A stretch of 64,000 nucleotides of DNA. Origin: Streptomyces sp. Ru62 (GTDB lineage: Bacteria > Actinomycetota > Actinomycetes > Streptomycetales > Streptomycetaceae). The notes under the pieces were generated by a model. It searched no databases. It saw nothing but the letters and a program-made list of their open reading frames with translations, and had not been told where the DNA came from. The translations under genes were made by a program, and so were the position numbers. Positions 34,474 through 43,337 of the stretch are shown here, in pieces; the first letter of the stretch is position 1, and every line of letters begins with the position of its first letter. The DNA is taken from assembly GCF_002920615.1 (NCBI RefSeq), contig NZ_PQSU01000015.1, positions 124,001 through 188,000 of the forward strand, in the 5' to 3' direction.

Positions 34474-35319
34474 TCAGGACGCGGTGCGCAGCAGGTCCGC
34501 CACCCGGCGGGCGGTGGCGGCGTCCCGGGCGGCGGTGAACGGCAGTGCGTTGCCGCCGGTGACGCGGAACGGCTCGCCGGTCAGGGTGAGGTGCGTGCCG
34601 CCCGCCTCCTCGACCAGGAGCAGACCGGCCGCGTGGTCCCAGGCGGCCTCCCAGGAGAACGCGACGGCGTCCAGCTCGCCCCGGGCCACGGCGAGGTACT
34701 CCAGGCCCGCCGAGCCGCACGCGCGCGGGGCGAGGCCGTCGGCCCACAGGGGCCGCAGGGCGCGCTTCTGCCCGTCGGTGGTGTAGTCCGGGTGGGAGGT
34801 GGCGACGACGAGGTCCCGGCCGGGGGTGGGCGGGCCCGCGAACAGCCGTTCGCCGTCGAGGAAGGCGCCCTGGCCGCGGACGGCGGTGGCGAACTGGTCG
34901 CGCGCCGCCGCGTAGGTCCAGGAGGCGATCACGACGCCCCGCTGAACGAGCGCGACCAGGGTGCAGAAGCCGTCGTCGCCGTGCACGAACTGGCGAGTGC
35001 CGTCGACCGGGTCGACGATCCACACCGGTACGTCGTCCTGGAGCGCCCGGTACACCGCCGGGTCGGCGTGCACCGCCTCCTCGCCGACGACCACCGAGCC
35101 GGGCAGCAGGGCGCCGAGGTCCTCGGTGAGCCGCAGCTCGGCGAGGCGGTCGGCGTCCGTCACCAGGTCGTGCGGGCCGCTCTTCTGGTCGACCTCGTGC
35201 GCGGCGAGGCGGCGGAAGCGGGGCAGGATCTCGGCCGCTGCGGCCTTGCGGACCGCTTCCTCCACGTCGGCCGAGCAGCGGGCGAGAAACTCGTCGGTGG
35301 TTTCCGTCTCTTCGATCAT
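34474..35319 (-). CDS. Inositol-monophosphatase-family phosphatase (281 aa)
   Basis: The lithium-sensitive phosphatase signature is present: VVGEEA, WIVDPVDGTRQFVHG and a C-terminal WEAAWDHAAGLLLVEEAGG, which supply the metal-binding acidic residues. Possible substrates are inositol phosphate, histidinol phosphate or PAP; the sequence alone does not decide. The start is uncertain, since two ATGs (35328 and 35319) flank a GGGAGG. It follows a 110-base gap from the gamma-glutamyltransferase gene. Confidence 0.9.
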   Translation of the reverse strand: MIEETETTDEFLARCSADVEEAVRKAAAAEILPRFRRLAAHEVDQKSGPHDLVTDADRLAELRLTEDLGALLPGSVVVGEEAVHADPAVYRALQDDVPVWIVDPVDGTRQFVHGDDGFCTLVALVQRGVVIASWTYAAARDQFATAVRGQGAFLDGERLFAGPPTPGRDLVVATSHPDYTTDGQKRALRPLWADGLAPRACGSAGLEYLAVARGELDAVAFSWEAAWDHAAGLLLVEEAGGTHLTLTGEPFRVTGGNALPFTAARDAATARRVADLLRTAS

Positions 35320-35433
35320 GCCTCCCATGAGAGCACGTCCCACTGACAATCCCCGCCCGCATTCGGTGTACTCGGGGTGGAATCGGGGTGAACAGCAGGG
35401 ATCGGCACCGCCCGCCGGGCCCGGGCACGGCCG

Positions 35434-37254
35434 TCAGCGGCCGACGGCGTACCCCTGCATGCCGCGCGGATTGGCCGCCGCCGACAGCACGCCGGTCTCC
35501 GGGTCCCGGGCCACCGCGCACAGCCGCCCCTCGGACCAGGCGGGACCGACGGTGACGTCGTGGCCGCGCCGCCGCAGCTCGTCGATCACCCCGGCGTCCA
35601 TGCGGGACTCCACGGTCACGCCGCCGGCGTGCCGGCCGCGCGGATGGAAGGAGCTGGGGTGGTTGTCGTTGTGCCAGTTGGGGGCGTCGACGGCGCCCTG
35701 GAGGTCGAGGCCTCCGCGGACGGGGGCGCGCTGGGCGGCGGCCAGGAAGAAGTGCAGCTGCCACTGGTCCTGCTGGTCGCCCCCGGGCGTGCCGAACGCC
35801 ATGACCGGCACGCCGTCGCGCAGCGCGAGGGACGGGGTGAGGGTGGTGCGGGGCCGGCGGCCGGGGGCGAGGGAGCCCGGCAGGCCCTCCTCCAGCCAGG
35901 TCATCTGCAGACGGGTGCCGAGCGGGAAGCCGAGCTCGGGGACGACGGGGTTGGACTGGAGCCAGCCGCCGCTGGGCGTGGCCGCGATCATGTTGCCCCA
36001 GCGGTCGACGACGTCCAGGTGGCAGGTGTCGCCCCGGGTCGTGCCGTCGGCGGCGACCTCGGGCTCGCCGGGCAGGCTCGCGACGGTCGGTTCGCCGGCA
36101 CCCATCGGGTCGAAGCCGTGCTCCGCGCCGGCCGGCACGCGCGTGTGTGCCCGTGCGGGCAGCCGCGGGGTACGGCCGCCGGGGCTGCCGGGGCGCAGCC
36201 CGTGGTCCGCCTTCTCGCCGACGAGGGCCCGCCGGGCCGCGTTGTACTCGTCCGACAGCAGGTCGGCGAGGGGAACCTCGGCGGCGTCCCCGTACCAGGC
36301 CTCGCGGTCGGCCATGGCGAGCTTGCAGCCCTCGATCAGCAGGTGGACGTAGTCGGCGGAGCCGTGGGCGGGCAGTTCGTCCGGGAGCAGGGCGAGCTGC
36401 TGGAGCAGCACCGGTCCCTGGCTCCAGGGGCCGGCCTTGCACACCGTCCAGCCGTTCCAGTCGTACGTCACCGGTGTCTCGTAGGTCGCCGACCAGCCGG
36501 CGAGGTCGGCCTCGGTGAGGGTGCCGGTGTGCCGCTCGCCGCTGGTGTCCAGGGTGGGCCGGCGGGACTGCCGTACCAGGGCCTCGGCGATGAAGCCGGA
36601 GCGCCACATCTCGCGCGCGGCGTCGATCCGGGCCTCCCGGCCGCCCGCGCGGGAGGTGTCGGCCAGCAGCCGCTTCCAGGTGGCGGCCAGGGCGGGGTTG
36701 CGCAGCAGCGTGCCGGAGCGCGGTGCCCGGCCGCCGGGCAGGTACAGCTCCGCCGACGAGGTCCACTCCGTCTCGAACAGCCGCCGTACGCTCTCGACGG
36801 TCAGGCCGACGTTCTCCACGGGCGCGTGTCCGTGTTCGGCGTAGCCGATGGCGTACTTCAGGACGTCGTCCAGGGACTTGGTGCCGTGGTCGCGCAGGAG
36901 CAGCAGCCAGGCGTCGAAGGCACCGGGCACGGCGGCGGCGAGCGGTCCGGTGCCCGGTACGAGGTCCAGCCCGAGCCCCCGGTAGTGGGCCGCCGTCGCG
37001 CCCGCCGGGGCCACGCCCTGTCCGCACAGCACGCGCACCGCGCCGCCCGCCGGGGCGAGCAGGATCGGCACCTCGCCGGCCGGCCCGTTGAGGTGCGGCT
37101 CCACTACATGCAGCACGAACGCCCCGGCCACCGCCGCGTCGAACGCGTTGCCCCCGTCCTCCAGCACCGCCATCGCCGACTGGGAGGCGAGCCAGTGGGT
37201 GGAGGACACCATGCCGAAGGTGCCCTGGAGGGTGGGCCGGGTCGTGAACGTCAT
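35434..37254 (-). CDS. ggt: Gamma-glutamyltransferase family protein (606 aa)
   Basis: An Ntn-hydrolase-type enzyme. The N-terminal GNAFDAAVAGAFVLHVVEPH and the C-terminal small subunit are recognisable, with the self-processing Thr expected in GDTCHLDVVDRWGNM and the substrate loop around PSGGWLQSNP. No signal peptide is visible, so it is cytoplasmic, unlike classical Ggt. It could act on glutathione-like or other gamma-glutamyl compounds, or be an acylase. It is divergent from the 2-oxoglutarate oxygenase gene. Confidence 0.9.
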   Translation of the reverse strand: MTFTTRPTLQGTFGMVSSTHWLASQSAMAVLEDGGNAFDAAVAGAFVLHVVEPHLNGPAGEVPILLAPAGGAVRVLCGQGVAPAGATAAHYRGLGLDLVPGTGPLAAAVPGAFDAWLLLLRDHGTKSLDDVLKYAIGYAEHGHAPVENVGLTVESVRRLFETEWTSSAELYLPGGRAPRSGTLLRNPALAATWKRLLADTSRAGGREARIDAAREMWRSGFIAEALVRQSRRPTLDTSGERHTGTLTEADLAGWSATYETPVTYDWNGWTVCKAGPWSQGPVLLQQLALLPDELPAHGSADYVHLLIEGCKLAMADREAWYGDAAEVPLADLLSDEYNAARRALVGEKADHGLRPGSPGGRTPRLPARAHTRVPAGAEHGFDPMGAGEPTVASLPGEPEVAADGTTRGDTCHLDVVDRWGNMIAATPSGGWLQSNPVVPELGFPLGTRLQMTWLEEGLPGSLAPGRRPRTTLTPSLALRDGVPVMAFGTPGGDQQDQWQLHFFLAAAQRAPVRGGLDLQGAVDAPNWHNDNHPSSFHPRGRHAGGVTVESRMDAGVIDELRRRGHDVTVGPAWSEGRLCAVARDPETGVLSAAANPRGMQGYAVGR

Positions 37255-37558
37255 CTCTCACCTCGGTGTGCGGGGGCGTCGGTCGGCCCGCCCACCATCA
37301 CACAGTCCGTGGGGAGATTCCGGGGTTCCGGACACGGAGCCGCCGGAGCACGGGAGCGCGGTGCGGTCATTTTGCCGACACGTGGAGAAATCCGGCCTGG
37401 ACGCACCGCGAACAGCCGTGGAAACATCCGTAGTTGTCTCCGGAGTTGTCTTTCTCCTCCCGCCGGTCCGGGAAAGCGACGGCGGTCCTCCGCGCGGGCC
37501 GGGCCGTTCCGTTCCGCGAGCGCCGGCCACGGGCTCGTCATTCGCAGAAGGAGCAGCA
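37255..37558. other. Divergent intergenic region (304 bases)
   Basis: No gene is visible. A direct repeat GTTGTCT at 37433-37439 and 37445-37451 (12-base period) lies about 110 bases before the oxygenase start. Its sequence and spacing do not match the 11-base SARP pattern found further right. Confidence 0.5.
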
Positions 37559-38557
37559 TTGTCCCGCTCAGCCGATCGCTTCTTACCGGTGGACGGATAC
37601 GTGCCGGTCATCGATCTGTCCGCGACCCGGACCAAGGCCGGGGAATTACTCGTCGCCCAGGCCATCACCGGCGCCTGCGAGACGTCCGGGTTCTTCACCG
37701 TCGTCGGCCACGGTGTGGACCAGGATCTGATCGACCGCATGTACGCCGTCTCGCGCGCGTTCTTCGAACGGCCCGCCGGGGAGAAGGCCGAGGTGGCCGT
37801 CTCCCCGGGCACGCACGGCCTGTACGCCGACGCCGGCAGCGCCGCGAAGAGCCTGGGGAACAACGCGCCCCCGGACCTGAACGAGGTCTTCATCGCCGGT
37901 GTCCGGGGCGACCGCCCCGTGGAGTCGCGGGCCCCGGACGGGAACACGGCGTCGCCGTGGGGAGCCGTGAACCGCTGGCCAGGGACGCCCCCGGAGTTCC
38001 GGGCGGTGTGGCACGCGTACATGGCGGCCATGGAGCGGCTCGCGACGGACGTGATCCGCCTGTTCGCCCTCGCCCTGGGCCTGGACCGGCACTTCTTCGA
38101 CGACAAGATCGACGACGGCATGTCGACGCTCGCGGCGAACTACTACTATCCGCTGACCGAGCCGCCGCTGCCCGGGCAGTTGCGCAAAAGTGCCCACACG
38201 GACTGGGGGACGCTGACGATCCTCCACCAGGACGGGGCCGGCGGGCTGGAGATCGAGCAGAGGCGGCGCGGCTGGCGCGAGGTGCCCTTCACCGAGGGCA
38301 GCTTCGTCGTCAACATCGGTGACCTGATGGCGTTCTGGACCGCCGGGCGGTGGGTGTCGACGCTGCACCGGGTGCGTAATCCCGCCGAGGGGCGCACCGG
38401 GGCGCGGATCAGCATCCCGTTCTTCCACATGCCCCGCCACGACGCCCCGGTCGAACCGCTCTTCCCCTTCTCCGACGCCACCACCGAGACACGGTTCCGC
38501 ACCGCCACGACGCCGGGCGAGTGGTACCGGGAGCGGCTGGCGGCGATGGTGGGCTGA
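37559..38557 (+). CDS. Isopenicillin-N-synthase-like 2-oxoglutarate/Fe(II) oxygenase with two TTA codons (332 aa)
   Basis: A DIOX/IPNS-fold oxygenase. The iron ligands are the His and Asp of HTDWGTLTILHQD and the His of STLHRV; the co-substrate Arg-x-Ser is in ARISIPFF. Members hydroxylate or desaturate small molecules using 2-oxoglutarate. The start is TTG at 37559 behind AAGGAG. Codons 9 (37583) and 30 (37646) are TTA, the rare leucine codon read by the bldA tRNA, so production should depend on development. It may belong to the neighbouring polyketide cluster. Confidence 0.88.
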   Translation: MSRSADRFLPVDGYVPVIDLSATRTKAGELLVAQAITGACETSGFFTVVGHGVDQDLIDRMYAVSRAFFERPAGEKAEVAVSPGTHGLYADAGSAAKSLGNNAPPDLNEVFIAGVRGDRPVESRAPDGNTASPWGAVNRWPGTPPEFRAVWHAYMAAMERLATDVIRLFALALGLDRHFFDDKIDDGMSTLAANYYYPLTEPPLPGQLRKSAHTDWGTLTILHQDGAGGLEIEQRRRGWREVPFTEGSFVVNIGDLMAFWTAGRWVSTLHRVRNPAEGRTGARISIPFFHMPRHDAPVEPLFPFSDATTETRFRTATTPGEWYRERLAAMVG

Positions 38558-38599
38558 CCACGTACCGCGCCGTTCCGGCCCGTGCGTACGGCGTCCCGC

Positions 38600-38642
38600 T
38601 GGCGAGTGCGTAGAGCGTCCTTCTAGCGCGGAGCGGCACCGT
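38600..38642 (+). promoter_or_regulatory. Candidate SARP site before the MDR reductase gene
   Basis: TAGAGCG at 38611-38617 and TCTAGCG at 38622-38628 are 11 bases apart. Eight bases later comes CACCGT at 38637-38642, a possible -10. A weaker third heptamer lies at 38600-38606. This is one of the weaker members of the set. Confidence 0.45.
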
Positions 38643-38723
38643 GATCCGGAGCGCACCCTGTAGGCGTCCGGAAGGGATCACGATGTCGAGCAGCAGGTCC
38701 TCGCAGGACGGGCGGAAGCGGCC

Positions 38724-39683
38724 ATGAGGGCGGCGGTGCTGCACGCGGTGGGAGAAGCACCGCGCTGCGAGGAGGTGCCGGAACCGCGTGCGGCGGAGGG
38801 CGAGGAGGTCGTCCGGGTGACGGCCTGCCCACTGACCAACCTGGACCGGGCCCGGGCCGCGGGCACGCACTTCTCGTCGCCCACCACTCTGCCGGCGGTG
38901 TGCGGCGCCTCCCTGGCCGCCGGCCGCCTGGAGGACGGCAGCCGGGTCCTGTTCCGGTCGTCGGGCGGCACCATGGCCGAGCGGGCGGTGACCCGGCGCG
39001 CCTGGTGCTCGCCCATTCCCGACGCCGTGGAGGACGCGTTGGCGGCGGCGGTGCAGAATCCCGGGGTGTCGGCGTGGAACGCGCTGGAGTGGCGGGCGAA
39101 GCTGCGACCGGGCGAGTCCGTGCTGGTGCTGGGTGCGACCGGTGTGGCCGGGCAGCTCGCGGTGCAGATCGCCAAGCACCTCGGCGCCGGCCGGGTGGTG
39201 GCCGCAGGACGCAACCCGCGGGTGCTGGCCGGGCTGCCCGCGCTGGGCGCGGACGCCGTCGTCCGGCTCGACCAGCCCGACGACGCGCTGCGCGGCGCAC
39301 TGCGCGAGGCCGCCGGCGGCACCGACTACGACGTGGTGCTCGACTACCTGTGGGGGCACCCCACCGAGGTCTTCATCAGCACGCTCGGCTCCGCCGACAT
39401 GGAGCTGCGGTTCTCCCGTACCCGCCTCGTCCAGATCGGTGTGATGGCCGCGCCCACGCTCAGCCTGTCCGCCGAGGTGCTGCGCAGCAGCGGGCTGGAG
39501 ATCGTGGGCAGCGGTACGGGCAACGCTCCCCCCGCCGAGGTGCTGGCCCGGGAACTCGGCCGGGTGCTGGACCTGCTGGCCGGCGGCCAACTGCGCCTGG
39601 AGGTCAGCCGGGTCCCGCTCGCCCGGGTGCGGGACGTCTGGGATCTCGACCAGCGGGGCCGCCGGACCGTACTCGTGCCCTGA
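38724..39683 (+). CDS. Medium-chain dehydrogenase/reductase, quinone-oxidoreductase-like (319 aa)
   Basis: The GroES-like N-terminal domain lacks the zinc ligands of true alcohol dehydrogenases. The cofactor domain has the NADPH motif GATGVAGQLAVQIAK, which places it with quinone oxidoreductase/zeta-crystallin types. The substrate is unknown. A putative SARP site lies 80 bases upstream, so it may be the first tailoring enzyme of the cluster on this side. The ATG at 38724 has a GGAAG about six bases before it. Confidence 0.86.
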   Translation: MRAAVLHAVGEAPRCEEVPEPRAAEGEEVVRVTACPLTNLDRARAAGTHFSSPTTLPAVCGASLAAGRLEDGSRVLFRSSGGTMAERAVTRRAWCSPIPDAVEDALAAAVQNPGVSAWNALEWRAKLRPGESVLVLGATGVAGQLAVQIAKHLGAGRVVAAGRNPRVLAGLPALGADAVVRLDQPDDALRGALREAAGGTDYDVVLDYLWGHPTEVFISTLGSADMELRFSRTRLVQIGVMAAPTLSLSAEVLRSSGLEIVGSGTGNAPPAEVLARELGRVLDLLAGGQLRLEVSRVPLARVRDVWDLDQRGRRTVLVP

Positions 39684-39709
39684 CCCCCGCGTACCGGCCT
39701 GGTCCGCCG

Positions 39710-39752
39710 TTGCCGGGTGCTTGAGCGGATTTTGAGCAGGCGGGTGAAGTGT
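39710..39752 (+). promoter_or_regulatory. Strong SARP-type site before the haemoglobin/FMN reductase operon
   Basis: TTGAGCG at 39721-39727 and TTGAGCA at 39732-39738 are direct heptamers with an 11-base period, preceded by a weaker TTGCCGG at 39710-39716. Eight bases after the last heptamer lies AAGTGT at 39747-39752, a candidate -10 almost identical to the one before the lipocalin gene. Confidence 0.7.
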
Positions 39753-39786
39753 GGTGCCAGCGACGGATCACGTGAGGAGAAGTTTC

Positions 39787-40218
39787 ATGACGGAGTCAGC
39801 ACAGAGCCCCTCCCTCTACGAGCGCCTGGGCGGGACCATGGGTATCGCCGCGGTGATGGACGTCCTCACGGACAGGCTCTACGACAATGTCTCCGCCAAC
39901 CGGAATCCGTACGTGCAGAAACTGCACGAGACGAATTCCCGGGCGGGGTTCAAGTTCATGGTGACGGCGTGGTCCATTCAGGAGACGGGCGGGCCGAAGT
40001 GCTATCCGGGGCGTGATATGCGGGAAGCCCACGCCGACATGGTCGCGACGGAAGAGGACTTCGACATCGTGGCCCTGGAGATAGCCGCCACGCTGAGCTA
40101 CTGCGGGGTGCCGCAGCAGGAGGCCAAGGAATACCTGGACATCATCGAGAGCTACCGGCACGACGTGCTGACTGCCTCGGAGGGCAAATCGCCGGCCGCT
40201 TCCCCGCTCAGCGCGTGA
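39787..40218 (+). CDS. Group-1 truncated-haemoglobin-like protein (143 aa)
   Basis: The pattern SLYERLGG, then TGGPKCYPGRDMREAHADM and a C-terminal EEDFDIVALEIAATL helix matches group-1 truncated globins. The His in REAHADM is at the place of the proximal haem ligand. The B/E-helix region is degenerate, so haem binding and oxygen chemistry need testing. GAGGAG precedes ATG 39787. It is followed after 44 bases by an FMN reductase gene, a plausible electron source, and it has a SARP-type promoter. A globin in such a cluster is uncommon. Confidence 0.75.
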   Translation: MTESAQSPSLYERLGGTMGIAAVMDVLTDRLYDNVSANRNPYVQKLHETNSRAGFKFMVTAWSIQETGGPKCYPGRDMREAHADMVATEEDFDIVALEIAATLSYCGVPQQEAKEYLDIIESYRHDVLTASEGKSPAASPLSA

Positions 40219-40262
40219 CGCGCGACAGGGCCGTGCCACTCCGGCAGGAGGATCGAGGGTCC

Positions 40263-40886
40263 ATGCCCAGCTTGATGATCGTCGTCGGCTCGACCCGCCC
40301 CGGCCGGGCCGGACTTCCCATCACCCGGTGGTTCGCCGAGCGGACCCGGGCCCACGGTGGGTTCGACACGACCGTGGCGGACCTCGCGGAGCTCGACCTG
40401 CCGCTCCTCGACGAACCGAACATCCCCCGGCTCCGGCAGTACACCCAGCGGCACACCAAGGAATGGAGCGCGACCGTGGAGGCGGCGGACGCGGTCGTCT
40501 TCGTCACCCCGGAGTACAACTTCGGCTACCCGGCCACCGTCAAGAACGCGATCGACTACCTCCACCAGGAGTGGCACCACAAGCCGGTCGGGTTCGTCTC
40601 GTACGGCGGAGTGGCCGCCGGCACCCGGGCGGTGCAGCAGCTCAAGCAGGTCGTGACGACGCTGCGGATGCTGCCGGTGTTCGAAGGGGTCCACATCCCC
40701 TGGCACCCGCGGTACATCGCGGACGGGCAGTTCCGGGGCACCGCGGAGATGGAGCAGGCGGCGGCCGCCATGCTGGACGAACTGCTGCGCGTGGAAGCCG
40801 CGCTGCGCCCCCTGCGGCTGAGGTCCGAGGGCGCCGATGCTCCCACCACCGGGCCCGGCGACGGCACCTCCTCCCAGGGCAGTTGA
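40263..40886 (+). CDS. NADPH-dependent FMN reductase-like flavoprotein (207 aa)
   Basis: A flavodoxin-like protein. The phosphate loop is VVGSTRPGRAGLP, then FVTPEYNFGYPATVKNAIDYL binds the flavin ring, and SYGGVAAG is typical of the ChrR/azoreductase-like FMN_red family. It would reduce free flavin, quinones or a partner enzyme. ATG 40263 follows GAGGG; the upstream in-frame ATG 40215 overlaps the previous gene end. The last 25 residues are a disordered Gly/Ser tail. Confidence 0.9.
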   Translation: MPSLMIVVGSTRPGRAGLPITRWFAERTRAHGGFDTTVADLAELDLPLLDEPNIPRLRQYTQRHTKEWSATVEAADAVVFVTPEYNFGYPATVKNAIDYLHQEWHHKPVGFVSYGGVAAGTRAVQQLKQVVTTLRMLPVFEGVHIPWHPRYIADGQFRGTAEMEQAAAAMLDELLRVEAALRPLRLRSEGADAPTTGPGDGTSSQGS

Positions 40887-41560
40887 CCGCGCGCGGGCCG
40901 CCGACGGGTTGGGCGGGCTCGCGCCGCTCCGCGGCCCCCGCAGCCCTGCCGCCGTCCGCCGCGGGCAGGCACCGACACCCCGACCGGCCCCCGTGCCGCT
41001 GGCGTCCGCCACGCGGTGCGGGGGCCGGTGGCATGGAACCGTCCGGGCGAAGGGTCGGACGGGCGGACGGGGACGGGCGTGGTTCGCGCACGGCGCTCCG
41101 GCATGACGGCGCCCCGCCGCCGAACCGCCGCCGACGCGGCACCTCTTCCGGGGCGGACCGACGATGCGGGGCCCGCCCGGCACGGTGGCGCCGTGGCGCT
41201 GTCGTCCAGCGCCACGTGCCCCGGCGCCCGCTCCTCCGGCCGCGCCCGCCCTTCCGGCCAACACCGGTTCCTCCGGCCAACACCCGCTCCTCCGGCCGCA
41301 CCCGCCCTTCTGGCCAACACCGGCTCCTCCGGCCGCGCCCGCCCTTCTGGCCAACACCGGCTCCTAAGGCCGGCGCCCGCTCCACTGGCCGGCGCCCGCT
41401 CCACTGGCCAACACCCGCTTCTCCGGCCGGCGCCCGTTCCTACTGGCCGGCTCTCCCGCCACAGGCACCGCAGCACCGTTTTCGACATGCACGGCCGGGG
41501 AGGCGCGCGGTGCCGTTTTCGTGCACCGCGTGCCTCCCCGGCCGGTCCTCGCGCGGGTGG
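40887..41560. other. Gene-free interval with a minisatellite-like array (674 bases)
   Basis: This region separates the FMN reductase gene from the convergent MFS gene. No frame shows protein-like composition. The right half is taken up by the tandem array at 41222-41448, and the left half is GC-rich sequence without recognised motifs. Confidence 0.7.
41222..41448. repeat. About twelve tandem copies of an 18-20-bp unit
   Basis: Each unit begins GGCC and resembles GGCCAACACCGGCTCCTCC. Two variants (with AACACC or with GCGCCC after GGCC) alternate in the middle, giving a higher-order repeat of about 37 bases. Copy length varies between 18 and 20, so a reading frame is not conserved. The array lies between two convergent genes. 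Confidence 0.9.
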
Positions 41561-43012
41561 TCAGCGGCGGCCCGCCGGCTGGGGAGCCGCGCCCCGGTCC
41601 ACCTCCTCGAAGAGCGCCGCCGCCCGGGCGGCGGTCTCCTTGGCCCAGGTGCCGGTGCTGAGCAGCGCCAGGGCGACGATGCCGAGGCCGAGGCCGACCA
41701 GCAGCCACCAGACGCTGTGTTCGGCGTGGGTGTACGCGGTGCCGCCGTGGGCCACCGAGCTGCCCACGATCGTGCCCGCGATGGCGACGCCCAGGGTGGT
41801 GCCGGTCTGCCGGCCGGCGGAGGCGAGGGAGGTGGCCACACCCGCCATGGACCGGGGCATGCCGGAGACGGCGGTGTTGGTGATCGGCGGGTTGATGGTG
41901 CCCTGGAAGACGCCGATCAGCAGGTAGATCGCGAGCAGGGCCACCAGCGGGGTGGACGGCCCGATGAACAGGGACACGGCGCCGCCGGCCGCCAGCGCGG
42001 TCCCGGACACCAGCAGGGGCAGCCGGGGGCCGTGCGCGCCGACGTACTTGCCGGTGCGCGGGGAGAGCAGCACGATCAGCAGGCCGACCGGCAGCACGCA
42101 CAGCCCGGCCTTGAGCGCCGACATGCCGCGGATCTCCTGGAGGTACAGGGTGGTGACGAAGAGGAACGCGCCGAAGGCGCACAGGGCCCCGAAGGCCATG
42201 AGGATCGCCGAGCTGAAGGGCACGCTGCGGAAGAGCCGGAGCTCCAGCAGCGGGTCCGCGCGACGCAGCTCGTAGCCGACCGTGGCGAGCGCGGCGACCA
42301 CGGTGACAGCGAGCAGCGCGAGGATGGTCGGCGAGCCCCAGCCCAGCTTGTTCGACTCGATGATCGCGTAGACCAGGCTGCCCAGCATGAGGATCACCAG
42401 GAGCTGCCCGACGGGGTCGGGGCGGCGGGCCCGCGGGGCGCGGGACTCGGGGACGTACAGGGCGGTCATCACGATCGCGACCGCCACGATCGGCACGTTG
42501 ATCCAGAAGATGGAGCGCCAGTCGAAGGCGTCGACCAGGGCGCCGCCGAGGATCGGGCCCAGTGCGAGCGACAGGCCGGACATCGAGCCGAACACGCCGA
42601 TGGCCTTGGCCCGTTCCTTCGGCTCCGGGAAGGTGGTGGCGATGATCGCCATCGCCACCGGATTGAGCATGGTGCCGCCGACGGCCTGCACCGCGCGGGC
42701 ACCGATGAGCCAGCCGATGCCCGGCGCCAGGCCGCACAGGAGCGAGCCGATCCCGAACGCGGCGAGTCCGAGCAGGAAGACGCGCTTGCGGCCGATCCGG
42801 TCGGCGGTGGAACCGGCCAGCAGCAGGAAGCTCGCCAGCACCAGGGTGTACGCGTCGACCGTCCACTGGAGGCTGGACACCGAGGCGTTCAGGTCGTCAC
42901 GGATGTTCGGCAGCGCGACGTTGACGATGGAGATGTCCATGACGACGACGATCATGCTGGCGCAGCAGATAGCCAGCACCAACGACCGTCGCTGGGGACT
43001 GAGTTCGGTCAT
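41561..43012 (-). CDS. DHA2-type MFS multidrug exporter (483 aa)
   Basis: A 14-helix H+-coupled exporter of the EmrB/QacA type: VVMDISIVNVALPNIRDDL, the loop GSTADRIGRKRVF and RAVQAVGGTMLNPVAMAII. Such pumps export antibiotics and dyes. It is divergent from a MerR-type regulator gene, and both lie inside the apparent polyketide region, so it may export the product. The start is unclear: ATG 43012 or ATG 43027; neither has a strong ribosome-binding site. Confidence 0.9.
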   Translation of the reverse strand: MTELSPQRRSLVLAICCASMIVVVMDISIVNVALPNIRDDLNASVSSLQWTVDAYTLVLASFLLLAGSTADRIGRKRVFLLGLAAFGIGSLLCGLAPGIGWLIGARAVQAVGGTMLNPVAMAIIATTFPEPKERAKAIGVFGSMSGLSLALGPILGGALVDAFDWRSIFWINVPIVAVAIVMTALYVPESRAPRARRPDPVGQLLVILMLGSLVYAIIESNKLGWGSPTILALLAVTVVAALATVGYELRRADPLLELRLFRSVPFSSAILMAFGALCAFGAFLFVTTLYLQEIRGMSALKAGLCVLPVGLLIVLLSPRTGKYVGAHGPRLPLLVSGTALAAGGAVSLFIGPSTPLVALLAIYLLIGVFQGTINPPITNTAVSGMPRSMAGVATSLASAGRQTGTTLGVAIAGTIVGSSVAHGGTAYTHAEHSVWWLLVGLGLGIVALALLSTGTWAKETAARAAALFEEVDRGAAPQPAGRR

Positions 43013-43300
43013 GTGGGTCCAATCCACTCGGAGGCCACCGCAGACCAGCGCGGGTGACGTGGGTCAAGGGCCGTGCCGGTGCGCGTCGGACGGGGACGGG
43101 GGATGAACCCGGTCCGATGACGCACCGGCACGACGGTCAGGCCGGCGGAACTGCCGTACCGCCGGGATTTCCTGGACACTTCGCAGGGATCGCGGGCCCG
43201 CCGGAGCGGGAACTGCCGCGGGACACCGAACCCGGGCGCTGTCAGTCCGCCCCTGCTCGCGGCCCCGCTCCGGGCGTTCCCGGGACGGCCTGCGGCCGCG

Positions 43301-43330
43301 TTGAAGCGCTCATGTCCCCGACGGTACAAT
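43301..43330 (+). promoter_or_regulatory. Sigma-70-like promoter of the MerR gene, leaderless
   Basis: TTGAAG at 43301-43306 and TACAAT at 43325-43330 are 18 bases apart. Transcription should begin about seven bases later, at the GTG start at 43338, so the message has no leader. MerR-family promoters often have such long spacers, but here the gene reads away from the pump gene. The remaining ~290 bases back to the pump start show nothing else. Confidence 0.65.
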
Positions 43331-43337
43331 TTAGAGC

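Noticed and set aside
32942..37261. 1439-codon minus-strand open frame
   Set aside because: It runs through four clearly recognised genes in another frame and has the Arg/Pro/Gly-rich composition of an out-of-frame read.
37433..37451. Direct repeat GTTGTCT before the 2-oxoglutarate oxygenase gene as a SARP site
   Set aside because: The period is 12 rather than 11 and the heptamer does not resemble TTGAGCC/TTTAGCC; no -10 lies 8 bases beyond.
28874..41448. The two repeat regions as CRISPR arrays
   Set aside because: Units are directly adjacent with no unique spacers, and no cas genes are present.
27080..42117. Single TTGAGCG words inside the AlkA (27080) and MFS (42111) genes, and at 1404, as SARP sites
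   Set aside because: They are isolated words in coding DNA with no second heptamer at 11 bases and no -10.
41364..42866. Minus-strand frame through the array and the MFS exporter
   Set aside because: It shares DNA with the exporter in a different frame and enters the tandem repeat; no protein motif is present.
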